From assembly GCA_031275535.1 (NCBI GenBank), contig JAISOR010000281.1:1-7682 (forward strand): a DNA stretch of 7,682 bases, in the 5' to 3' direction. The translations under genes and the position numbers were made by a program. This stretch comes from Treponema sp. (GTDB lineage Bacteria > Spirochaetota > Spirochaetia > Treponematales > Breznakiellaceae). This document shows, one piece after another, positions 1-6,528 of the stretch. Numbering within the stretch: position 1 is the stretch's first letter; the number at the start of each line of letters is the position of its first letter. Under the pieces are notes generated by a model. The model made no database searches, was not told where the DNA came from, and was given only the letters and a program-made list of their open reading frames with translations.

Positions 1-888
1 TCATCCCTGGGGGTGGTTTTTATCACCTGGAGAAGCAGGCTGAGAAATGAAAAAAGGGAGCTATTGTCGCTTTGGGAAGCCGGTTCTTATAATGAGGCCT
101 TTGAGCTAAGCGGCCGGAATCTTGAAACGAATCCGATGGATTATTTTCTCCTAAGGGTCCATGGATTCTCCGCCTACCAGCTTGCGGTGGCCCAGATCAA
201 CAATTTTGACACCCTTAGATTTATTGACGAATGTATCTGGTCCCTCAGAAAAGCCCTTTTGGCCGCCGATAGCGCCCGGGATGGGGGGCTTTACTATGTA
301 TTGGGGAAGGCCTATTACTATAAGGGGCCCGGTTATGCGGATCTGGCCGTCAGGTTTCTGGAAGAAGCCCGCCGGGCGGCCTATAATGCCGGGGATATTC
401 CCGAGTATCTGGGGCTTGCCTATGCGGCGATCCGCGATTTTCGGAACAGCGTGGCGGCCTTTTCCCTGGCATTGGATCCGGCGGATAGTCAACTGGGGGC
501 CGATCCATCGGGCGCTTATGGGGAAGAAGGGGGGATCCCCGCAGATCTGCTGCTCCTGTCCATTGCCCGTTCTTATATAGCATTGGGGGAGCAGGACACG
601 GCCAGGGCCTATCTGGTGCGTTGTATGGAAACGTCCAGGGATGCCAATGCCGTTATTACGGCCCGGCTTTTATTAGGCGGTATCTTTATGGAAACCGGCG
701 GTCTGGCGGAAGCGGAGGCCCAGTATCTTGCGGTCCTGGAAATGGATGAGGAGAACGCTGAGGCCCATTTTCAATTGGGTGAATTATACGTTTTGGGGGG
801 AGACCCGACGAGGGCCAGGGCCGAATGGCGCCGGGCGGTACGGATAGATCCCGCCCATGGGCCGGCCAGGGCACGGCTTAATATGTAA
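1..888 (+). CDS. TPR-repeat protein, probably membrane-anchored (5' end cut by window edge)
   Basis: The reading frame is already open at base 1 and runs to TAA at 886-888, giving 295 visible residues. The first visible residues ([10 protein letters not shown], then basic RSRLRNEKR) look like the end of a transmembrane helix with a cytoplasmic positive flank, so the true start is probably upstream. A GTG at 13 is the first start-like codon in the window, but no convincing Shine-Dalgarno precedes it. The rest is helical and carries tetratricopeptide-like repeats. The clearest is the last one, near the C-terminus ([20 protein letters not shown], then a second helix ending in RIDP). Others are recognisable around residues 94-160 ([27 protein letters not shown]) and 180-250 ([27 protein letters not shown]). 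TPR domains are protein-binding scaffolds; no catalytic motif is visible. It ends 13 bases before mreB and shares its transcript layout, so a role near the cell-shape machinery is plausible but inferred. The family assignment is firm; the specific function is unknown. Confidence 0.85.
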   Translation, partial: SSLGVVFITWRSRLRNEKRELLSLWEAGSYNEAFELSGRNLETNPMDYFLLRVHGFSAYQLAVAQINNFDTLRFIDECIWSLRKALLAADSARDGGLYYVLGKAYYYKGPGYADLAVRFLEEARRAAYNAGDIPEYLGLAYAAIRDFRNSVAAFSLALDPADSQLGADPSGAYGEEGGIPADLLLLSIARSYIALGEQDTARAYLVRCMETSRDANAVITARLLLGGIFMETGGLAEAEAQYLAVLEMDEENAEAHFQLGELYVLGGDPTRARAEWRRAVRIDPAHGPARARLNM

Positions 889-889
889 A

Positions 890-895
890 GGGAGG
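890..895 (+). promoter_or_regulatory. Shine-Dalgarno site of mreB
   Basis: GGGAGG lies 6 bases before the ATG at 902 and is the strongest ribosome-binding site in the window. It occupies the 13-base gap after the TPR gene stop. It decides the mreB start: an in-frame upstream ATG at 857 lies inside the TPR gene, lacks such a site, and would add 15 residues unlike any MreB N-terminus. Confidence 0.85.
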
Positions 896-901
896 AACAG
901 T

Positions 902-1927
902 ATGTTTGGACGTAATTCTTCGGATATTGGTATCGATCTTGGGACCTGTAATACCCTTATCTATATACGCGGGAAAGGCATTGTTATTAACGAGCCGTCG
1001 GTGGTCGCCGTTGAACGGGGTACCAAGAAAGTGATGGCCGTAGGGGCGGATGCGAAGCGGATGCTCTGGAAAACCCCGGGTAATATCATCGCCATCAGAC
1101 CCATGCGGGACGGGGTCATAGCGGATCTGGAATCCACGGAAAAGATGATCCGTTATTTCATCTCCAAGGTCCTGCCCCGGTATCGCTTTATAAAGCCCCG
1201 GATGGTAATTGGCATTCCCTCCTGCATAACCGAGGTGGAACGCCGGGCCGTGGAAGAAAGCGCCTATAAGGCCGGCGCCCGGGAGGTGATAGTTATTGAG
1301 GAGAGCCTCGCCGCCGCCATCGGGGCGGATATTCCCATATTTGAGCCCGCGGGACACATGATCTGTGATATAGGGGGGGGAACCACGGAAATTTCCGTTA
1401 TCTCCCTGGGGGGCATGGTGGTTACCAACGCCATCCGCCTTGGGGGAGACGAGTTTGACGAGGCCATCATCAAACACGTCCGCAGCGTCCATAACCTTAT
1501 CATTGGGGAACAGACCGCCGAGCGGCTTAAAATAGAGATAGGAAACGCCTCCCCGGATAAGATCATCGAAAAGGTGGAAATTAAGGGAACCGACGCCATC
1601 ACCGGGCTTCCCCGGAGGCTCGAGATAGATTCGGTGGAGGTCCGGGAGGCCCTAAAGGATCCCATAACCCAGATCATCGACGAAATAAAGGCAACCCTGG
1701 GCCAGACCCCGCCGGAATTGGCGGCGGATATTGTGGAACGGGGTATTGTGATGACCGGGGGCGGCTCCCTCCTTAAGGGTTTACCCAAGCTTATTTCTAA
1801 AGAAACGGGGGTTCCGGTTATTTTGGCGGAACACCCCCTCGACTGCGTGGCCCTGGGGGCGGGGAAGTATTTTGAAAACGCCAAGGGCTTCGACAATACC
1901 CACAGCATCTACGATAACCTGGACTAA
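902..1927 (+). CDS. mreB: Rod shape-determining protein MreB (bacterial actin)
   Basis: MreB is an ATP-binding actin homologue that forms membrane-bound filaments orienting lateral wall synthesis. At 341 residues it has the usual family length. Visible actin-fold motifs are phosphate-1 (DLGTCNT, residues 12-18), the catalytic-glutamate segment (IEES, residues 132-135, followed by LAAAIGA), phosphate-2 (DIGGGTTE, 156-163), the GEQTAERLK segment (202-210) and the adenosine-binding [10 protein letters not shown] (285-294). The ATG at 902 is chosen because of the GGGAGG at 890-895 and because [15 protein letters not shown] fits a normal short MreB N-terminus. Two conserved positions differ from the common consensus: Cys16 where DLGTANT usually has Ala, and Ser135-Leu136 where EEPMA or EEPLA is usual. 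The glutamates and the DIGGGTTE residues are intact, so it should still be an active ATPase. It is followed 5 bases later by mreC. Identity is certain. Confidence 0.98.
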   Translation: MFGRNSSDIGIDLGTCNTLIYIRGKGIVINEPSVVAVERGTKKVMAVGADAKRMLWKTPGNIIAIRPMRDGVIADLESTEKMIRYFISKVLPRYRFIKPRMVIGIPSCITEVERRAVEESAYKAGAREVIVIEESLAAAIGADIPIFEPAGHMICDIGGGTTEISVISLGGMVVTNAIRLGGDEFDEAIIKHVRSVHNLIIGEQTAERLKIEIGNASPDKIIEKVEIKGTDAITGLPRRLEIDSVEVREALKDPITQIIDEIKATLGQTPPELAADIVERGIVMTGGGSLLKGLPKLISKETGVPVILAEHPLDCVALGAGKYFENAKGFDNTHSIYDNLD

Positions 1928-1935
1928 AGTTCATG
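1925..1935 (+). promoter_or_regulatory. Stop-start junction mreB/mreC without clear Shine-Dalgarno
   Basis: The mreB TAA (1925-1927) is followed by AGTTC and then the mreC ATG (1933-1935). No GGAGG-like sequence precedes the ATG at normal spacing. The nine bases AAGTTCATG recur exactly at the rodA/radical SAM junction. The layout suggests that mreC is translated by coupling or reinitiation of ribosomes finishing mreB; that mechanism is inference. Confidence 0.5.
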
Positions 1936-2841
1936 CGGAATTTTGGAGACCGGAAACAGAAGAAACGGGTTAACGCGGACGCCTATGTTTTTGCGGCCCT
2001 TAGCCTGGTTTCTTTTTCGGTCCTCCTCTTTTCGGCCCGCAGTTCTGTGATCGATTTCAAAAACATGGGGCTTTCCCTGTTTTCCGGCATCCGGGGCGGT
2101 ATCCACGGCGTCTCATCCTTTGTGTCCCGAACGATCCTCTCCATCCAGGAACTGGCTACCCTCAGGCGGGAATATGCGGAACTGACCGGCCGGATGACCC
2201 GGTACGAGCAGATCGAGCGAAGCGCCGCCGAGATACGGCAGGAGAACAACCGGCTCCGGGAACAGTTGGGGTTTTCGGAGGTCCTGCGCTTCAGGCATAT
2301 CCCCGCGGAACTCATCGGCCGGGACCCGGATAACCTTTTTTCAGCCTTTGTCGTCAACAAGGGGAAGCAGGACGGCGTGGCCAACAATATGCCGGTTATA
2401 GCCTATCAGGATGGGATCCAGGCCCTGGCGGGGAAGGTTATTCAGGCGGGCCAGTTTGAAAGCCTGGTGATGCCCGTATATGACATGAGTTTTTATGTCT
2501 CCGCCCGCCTTTCGGAGTCCCGGTACGAGGGCCTGGTAGAAGGCCAGGGGAGGCCCGAAGCGCCCCTGCTGATGCGGCTGATCCGCAAAAGGGCCCGGGA
2601 CGAGATCAACTTTGGGGATATTATTGTTACCAGCGGCATGGGAGGGCTGTATCCCGCCGGAATCAATATAGGCCGGGTAAGCAGGATCCTGTACGAGGAG
2701 TATGAAACCTCTATGGAAGTCGAATTGGAGGCTTCCATTGATTTTTCCCGGCTTGAATACGTATTTGTTATCGATGTGGAGCCCCGGCGGGGGGCCGAAT
2801 CCCCAGGCGATACCCTGACGGAGCAGGTCCCGAATGGTTAA
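1933..2841 (+). CDS. mreC: Rod shape-determining protein MreC
   Basis: MreC is a bitopic inner-membrane protein whose periplasmic part binds and activates PBP2 and links it to MreB. The 302 residues show the standard layout: a short basic cytoplasmic tail (RKQKKR, residues 7-12), one transmembrane helix (about 17-34), a periplasmic coiled coil (about 70-112, with LRREYAEL and QENNRLREQLGF), then the two-lobed beta domain. Beta-domain signatures include the stretch from RDPDNLFSAF (130-139) into VVNKGKQDGV (140-149), GDIIVTSGMGGLYPAGINIG (228-247) and DFSRLEYVFVI (270-280). The length is typical. The start is the ATG five bases after the mreB stop; the first residues and the membrane helix that follows fit the family. 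The 3' end overlaps mreD by 8 bases in another frame. The last 20 or so residues after the beta domain are polar and probably disordered. Identity is firm. Confidence 0.96.
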   Translation: MRNFGDRKQKKRVNADAYVFAALSLVSFSVLLFSARSSVIDFKNMGLSLFSGIRGGIHGVSSFVSRTILSIQELATLRREYAELTGRMTRYEQIERSAAEIRQENNRLREQLGFSEVLRFRHIPAELIGRDPDNLFSAFVVNKGKQDGVANNMPVIAYQDGIQALAGKVIQAGQFESLVMPVYDMSFYVSARLSESRYEGLVEGQGRPEAPLLMRLIRKRARDEINFGDIIVTSGMGGLYPAGINIGRVSRILYEEYETSMEVELEASIDFSRLEYVFVIDVEPRRGAESPGDTLTEQVPNG

Positions 2842-3337
2842 AAATAGTATATGGACGACCCTGTTTATCCTCTTAGCGGCCATCCTCCAGTCAACCCTGC
2901 TTTCCCGTCTGGCGGTATATCATGCGGTCCCCGATCTTGCCCTGGGCATTTTGGTGTTCTGCGCCTACGTCAACGGCACCATGACCGGGCAGCTTACGGG
3001 TTTCTTCTCCGGCCTTTTGATGGATTTTCTTTCCGCCGCTCCCCTGGGGCTTAATGCCTTTATCCGCACCATTTTGGGCGCCGGCCTGGGACTGATGAAG
3101 GGAACCTTCTTTTTGGATGCCTTCTTCCTTCCCATGGGTCTTTGCGCCGGGGCGACCCTGCTTAAAGCGGCGCTGCTTTTTCTGCTCCACCTCTTATTCG
3201 CCGACGCCGTACCGGCCTATTCCCTGCTGACCCCTGCTTTATGGGTCGAACTTCTCTTTAATACCCTTTCGGCTCCCCTCTTATTCGGGCTCCTGAAACT
3301 GTTTAGCTCCCTGCTTGTTGAACGGAGGGAAATCTGA
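2834..3337 (+). CDS. mreD: Rod shape-determining protein MreD
   Basis: MreD is a small polytopic inner-membrane member of the elongasome, usually found with MreC. The 167 residues are almost entirely hydrophobic with about six membrane segments (roughly 7-24, 33-48, 52-68, 74-90, 103-124 and 137-160). The recognisable family block runs from PDLALGILVF (33-42) through GQLTGFFSGLLMDFLSAAPL (52-71) to the GLNAFIRTILG region. Length is normal (family about 160-180). Its ATG lies inside the end of mreC (8-base overlap, different frame). It is preceded by a weak GGAG at 2820-2823 and an AGG at 2825-2827, so translation is probably coupled to mreC. The stop TGA shares its last A with the ATG of the next gene. 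MreD sequences diverge quickly, so the call rests on hydrophobicity, this block and gene order together. Confidence 0.93.
   Translation: MVKNSIWTTLFILLAAILQSTLLSRLAVYHAVPDLALGILVFCAYVNGTMTGQLTGFFSGLLMDFLSAAPLGLNAFIRTILGAGLGLMKGTFFLDAFFLPMGLCAGATLLKAALLFLLHLLFADAVPAYSLLTPALWVELLFNTLSAPLLFGLLKLFSSLLVERREI
3324..3329 (+). promoter_or_regulatory. Shine-Dalgarno site of mrdA, with TGATG overlap
   Basis: GGAGGG sits 7 bases before the ATG at 3337, inside the last codons of mreD. The stop of mreD and the start of mrdA share one base (TGATG at 3335-3339), a classic translational-coupling arrangement. It supports the start at 3337. Confidence 0.8.
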
Positions 3338-5211
3338 TGGCCTCCCTGTTCCCCATAGGTCCCGACGAAGCGGGGCCCGAAAAACGAATCAGGATGCTTC
3401 AGTTTATTTTTATATTTATTTTTGTTATATACACCTTTAGGCTTTTTAGCATGCAGATCCTGAGCGGTGAATTGTACCGTTCCCGGGCCCAGGATATTTC
3501 CCGGAGAACCACGGTTATTCCCGCCCAGCGGGGGGAAATATACGACCGTAATTTCAATCAGCCCATGGTACTCAATACGGATTCCTTCGCGGTAAGCATT
3601 ACCCCCGCGGAGGTTCCCCAGGGGGAGATTCAGGAGCTTATCACCCGGGTTGCGGCCATCCTGAATATTAACCGGGAACAGATTGAGGAAAAGATACCCT
3701 CCCAGTATTATTACCTCTATCAGCCGGTGGAGGTAGCGGCCAATGTTCCCTTTAGCGCCATTGCCGCCCTGGCGGAACAGGTGGATTCCCTTCCCGGTAT
3801 TTCCTGGCAGTCCAAGCCCATGCGGAATTATGTGGAAACCGGGAGCCTTTCCCATATCATCGGCTACGTGGGCAACATTACCCGGGATGAACTTACCATG
3901 CTCTATAACCGGGGGTACCAGCAGGGCGACGTAATCGGAAAGGCGGGCATAGAACGGCAATACGATGAGCTGCTGCGGGGAAAGGAAGGCCGGGAGACCC
4001 GGACCGTCGATGTCCGGGGCAGAAGGATAGGGGATACCAATGCCATCCGGGAGTCTCCGGTCATGGGGAAAAACCTGGTCCTTTCCATAGATCGCTCCAT
4101 CCAGACCTTGGCCGAAAAGGCCCTGGGGGAACGGATAGGAGCGGTGGTGGTGACCCGGCCCGGCAATGGTGAAATCCTGGCCATGGTTTCCTATCCCTGG
4201 TACGATCCCAACCTGTTTAACCGCAACGATATGAACCTCGAATATCAGGCCCTGCTGGACGATCCCAACAAACCCTTTATAAACCGGGCCATACAGTCAA
4301 ACTATCCCCCGGCCTCGGCCTTTAAGATCCTTATGACCACGGGGATTTTGGCGGAAAATGCCTTTTCCCCGGATCAGACCATCGATTGCCTGGGGGAAGT
4401 TACCTATGGAGACCGGCTCTGGCGCTGCCATATCCGCAAGCCCGGCCACGGGCGGCTCAATCTGCAGCAGGCCATGGCCCAATCCTGCGATATTTATTAC
4501 TGGGCCGTGGGAACGGAGTATCTGGGGGTTGAGCGGATCATCTCCTATGCCCGGGAATTCGGCTTTGGGGAGCTTACCGGGATCGACCTCCCCGGCGAGA
4601 TAGCCGGGTTTATTCCCACCCCCCAGTGGAAGGAGCGCCGCTTCCATGAACGGTGGCTTGGGGGGGATACCATGAATATGTCCATTGGCCAGGGCTATAC
4701 CCTGGTTACCCCCATTCAGATGGCCAATATGGTATCCATGGTGGTCAATGACGGCATTGTCTATCAACCCCATCTGCTCAAGGAAATTCGGGACCCCGTT
4801 TCAGGGGCGGTGGAAAGAACCGTGGCCCCCACGGTACTGCATAAAAGCGATATTGATCCCGGGATTTTTGAAACCGTCCGCCGGGATATGCGCTCGGTTA
4901 TCAGCGAAGGGACCGCCCAGTTTCCCCTGAATATCCGGTCCGTGGAAATAGCCGGCAAGACCGGGACGGGCGAGGTGGGCCTCCAGGACCGGTGGCACTC
5001 CTGGTTTACCGCCTTTGCCCCCTATAAGACCGGCAAGCCCGAAGAACGGATTGTAGTGTCCGTCATCGTGGAAGCGGTCAATCAATGGGAATGGTGGGCG
5101 CCCTATGCTTCGGCCATTATCTTCCAGGGTATATTCGCGAACCAGACCTATGAAGAGGCGGTCGCCACCCTGGGACATCAATACATGCCTGTACAGGGGC
5201 GGCGGGAATAA
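3337..5211 (+). CDS. mrdA: Penicillin-binding protein 2 (peptidoglycan DD-transpeptidase)
   Basis: This is the class B PBP of lateral wall growth. It crosslinks nascent strands made by RodA and is activated by MreC. At 624 residues it is close to E. coli PBP2 (633). Order of parts: short cytoplasmic tail, membrane anchor (about 20-42), pedestal/dimerisation domain with the R-G-E-I-Y-D-R-N signature (65-72), then the periplasmic transpeptidase domain from about residue 260. The catalytic motifs are all present: S327-A-F-K330 (nucleophile Ser327, general base Lys330), S383-C-D385 and K541-T-G-T544. The usual GDTxNxSIGQGY-type segment also appears (GDTMNMSIGQGY). The first motif is unusual: most PBP2 proteins have PPGSTFK, here PPASAFK. 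The residues required for catalysis are retained, so it should be active and a beta-lactam target. It starts at 3337 behind GGAGGG and overlaps rodA by one base (TAATG). Identity is certain. Confidence 0.97.
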   Translation: MASLFPIGPDEAGPEKRIRMLQFIFIFIFVIYTFRLFSMQILSGELYRSRAQDISRRTTVIPAQRGEIYDRNFNQPMVLNTDSFAVSITPAEVPQGEIQELITRVAAILNINREQIEEKIPSQYYYLYQPVEVAANVPFSAIAALAEQVDSLPGISWQSKPMRNYVETGSLSHIIGYVGNITRDELTMLYNRGYQQGDVIGKAGIERQYDELLRGKEGRETRTVDVRGRRIGDTNAIRESPVMGKNLVLSIDRSIQTLAEKALGERIGAVVVTRPGNGEILAMVSYPWYDPNLFNRNDMNLEYQALLDDPNKPFINRAIQSNYPPASAFKILMTTGILAENAFSPDQTIDCLGEVTYGDRLWRCHIRKPGHGRLNLQQAMAQSCDIYYWAVGTEYLGVERIISYAREFGFGELTGIDLPGEIAGFIPTPQWKERRFHERWLGGDTMNMSIGQGYTLVTPIQMANMVSMVVNDGIVYQPHLLKEIRDPVSGAVERTVAPTVLHKSDIDPGIFETVRRDMRSVISEGTAQFPLNIRSVEIAGKTGTGEVGLQDRWHSWFTAFAPYKTGKPEERIVVSVIVEAVNQWEWWAPYASAIIFQGIFANQTYEEAVATLGHQYMPVQGRRE

Positions 5212-5213
5212 TG
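5209..5213 (+). promoter_or_regulatory. Overlapping stop-start TAATG between mrdA and rodA
   Basis: The TAA of mrdA (5209-5211) and the ATG of rodA (5211-5213) share one base. A moderate G-rich Shine-Dalgarno-like stretch (AGGGGCGG, 5195-5202) lies 8 bases upstream. This implies coupled translation of the transpeptidase and its glycosyltransferase partner, consistent with their one-to-one complex. Confidence 0.7.
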
Positions 5214-6521
5214 AGATTACGCGATTTCCTGGAAATGGATTTTTCCCTTTTTTTTGCGGCCCTGATTCTTTCGGTCTTTGGGATCCTCTTTATTTATTCT
5301 TCCGGAGTAACCTCCGCCGGGGTCCTGGTATCTACCGAATATATGCGGCAGATAGTCTGGGCCATAGGCGGCATGATCCTTGCCCTGGCGCTGGCCCTGA
5401 TCAATTACCGGCGCTTCTACGATCTATCCCTGTATCTGTATTTGGGAACCATCATCCTGCTTATTTATACCTGTCTTTTTGGCCGGCTGGTAAATGGGGC
5501 CCGGGCCTGGATTGGCATAGGATCTTTCGGCATACAGCCTTCGGAATTCTCCAAGATAACCACCATCCTTTTTCTGGCCCGGTACCTGGACTCCTCAAAA
5601 AAAAGCCGGAATACATTCGTCCGTTTTGCCTGCTCCTGCATCATTGTTTTTTTACCCATGGCTATTATCCTGCTCCAGCCGGACTTTGGGACCTCCCTGG
5701 TATTTATCCCCATCCTGCTGGTCATGACCTTTATTGCCGGGCTATCCATCCGCTATGTGGCCTTCCTGGGGATCTGTATTATGTTGGCAAGCCTTTTTAT
5801 GGCCCTGCCCCTGTGGCAGAGCTATATCCTGGGGAATAACAGTTCCTTTTTTATGATCCTTACCAATATCCGGTTTGCGGCGATCACCATGCTGGTATTG
5901 GCGCTTATCATGGTTATCGCCCTGCTTGGATATATCTGGTATAAAAAGCGGTACTTTTATTGGATCGTATACACCGCCGCTATTATTATTTTTTCCCTGG
6001 GGGCTTCCTTTGCGGCCCAGAAGGTGCTTAAAGATTATCAGATCATGCGGCTTATCGTTTTTCTCGATCCCAATGTGGATCCCCGGGGATCGGGGTGGAA
6101 TATCATACAGTCTATTACCGCCATCGGTTCCGGGGGCCTGCTCGGAAAGGGCTATCTCCATGGAACCCAGAGCCATTACCGGTTTCTTCCCCAGCAGAGT
6201 ACGGACTTTATTTTTACAATGTTGCCCGACGAATGGGGGCTCCTGGGGGGGGTGCTGGTTTTTATCCTCTTCCTCCTTATTTGCCTTAGGCTGGTAAAAA
6301 TAATGAAAAGCACCGCCGATCCCTTTGGCTGTTATATAGCCGCCGGTTTGTCTTCCATGTATATCTTTCATTTCCTTGTTAATGTGGGGATGACCATGGG
6401 GATCATGCCTATTACCGGGATTCCCCTGCTCTTTATGTCCTACGGCGGTTCCGCCCTTACCTCCGCCATGGCGGGGATAGGTTTTGCGTTAAGCATCTAC
6501 ATTAGAAGGTTCCGGCATTAA
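5211..6521 (+). CDS. rodA: RodA, SEDS-family peptidoglycan glycosyltransferase
   Basis: RodA polymerises lipid II into glycan strands in the elongasome, in complex with PBP2. The 436-residue protein is strongly hydrophobic. SEDS landmarks are WIGIGSFGIQPSEFSKI (100-116), QPDFGTSLV (156-164), the DPNVDPRGSGWNIIQS block (286-301), AIGSGGLLGKGYLHGTQS (304-321) and FLPQQSTDFIF (325-335), where Asp332 corresponds to the catalytic aspartate (E. coli RodA D262). The C-terminal signature is GIPLLFMSYGGSA (403-415). Two features are odd. First, the protein is longer than E. coli RodA (370), because about 60 residues (roughly 206-268) with two extra hydrophobic segments lie between the RYVAFLG helix and the KDYQIMRLIVFLDP segment. 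Second, the C-terminal signature has Leu407 where PLPF usually has Pro. The ATG overlaps the mrdA stop. Identity is certain. Confidence 0.97.
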   Translation: MRLRDFLEMDFSLFFAALILSVFGILFIYSSGVTSAGVLVSTEYMRQIVWAIGGMILALALALINYRRFYDLSLYLYLGTIILLIYTCLFGRLVNGARAWIGIGSFGIQPSEFSKITTILFLARYLDSSKKSRNTFVRFACSCIIVFLPMAIILLQPDFGTSLVFIPILLVMTFIAGLSIRYVAFLGICIMLASLFMALPLWQSYILGNNSSFFMILTNIRFAAITMLVLALIMVIALLGYIWYKKRYFYWIVYTAAIIIFSLGASFAAQKVLKDYQIMRLIVFLDPNVDPRGSGWNIIQSITAIGSGGLLGKGYLHGTQSHYRFLPQQSTDFIFTMLPDEWGLLGGVLVFILFLLICLRLVKIMKSTADPFGCYIAAGLSSMYIFHFLVNVGMTMGIMPITGIPLLFMSYGGSALTSAMAGIGFALSIYIRRFRH

Positions 6522-6528
6522 GTTCATG
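6519..6528 (+). promoter_or_regulatory. Stop-start junction rodA/radical SAM gene without clear Shine-Dalgarno
   Basis: The rodA TAA (6519-6521) is followed by GTTC and the next ATG (6526-6528). A weak GAAGG lies more than 15 bases upstream, too far to be a normal ribosome-binding site. The nine bases AAGTTCATG are identical to the mreB/mreC junction. Coupled reinitiation is the simplest reading, but it is inferred. Confidence 0.45.

Noticed and set aside
775..790. TTGGGT and TTATAC boxes upstream of mreB that resemble a promoter.
   Set aside because: The two boxes are only about two bases apart, so they cannot form a sigma-70 type promoter.
857..901. Longer mreB start at ATG 857.
   Set aside because: It would lie inside the TPR gene, has no ribosome-binding site, and adds 15 residues unlike MreB; the strong GGGAGG favours 902.
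1264..1908. Long minus-strand frames opposite mreB (also 878-1492).
   Set aside because: They are shadows of mreB with low-complexity Ser/Pro/Ile-rich or Gly/His/Asp-rich products and no family resemblance.
3217..3960. A 247-codon open frame on the minus strand across mreD/mrdA.
   Set aside because: It lies antisense to two well-supported genes, shows no recognisable domain, and is rich in Gly, Pro, His and Arg as expected for the complement of GGG/CCC/GCC-biased coding sequence.
5105..5839. A 244-codon plus-strand frame overlapping the end of mrdA and the start of rodA.
   Set aside because: It is out of frame with both genes, its product is Pro/Phe/Gly/Leu-rich with no family match, and both overlapping genes are certain.
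5742..6371. A 209-codon minus-strand frame opposite rodA.
   Set aside because: It is antisense to the conserved SEDS core, and its Gly/Lys/His/Gln-rich composition mirrors membrane-protein codons on the other strand.
6521..6525. Possible terminator between rodA and the radical SAM gene.
   Set aside because: The gap is 4 bases, and I see no GC-rich hairpin followed by a T run on either side.
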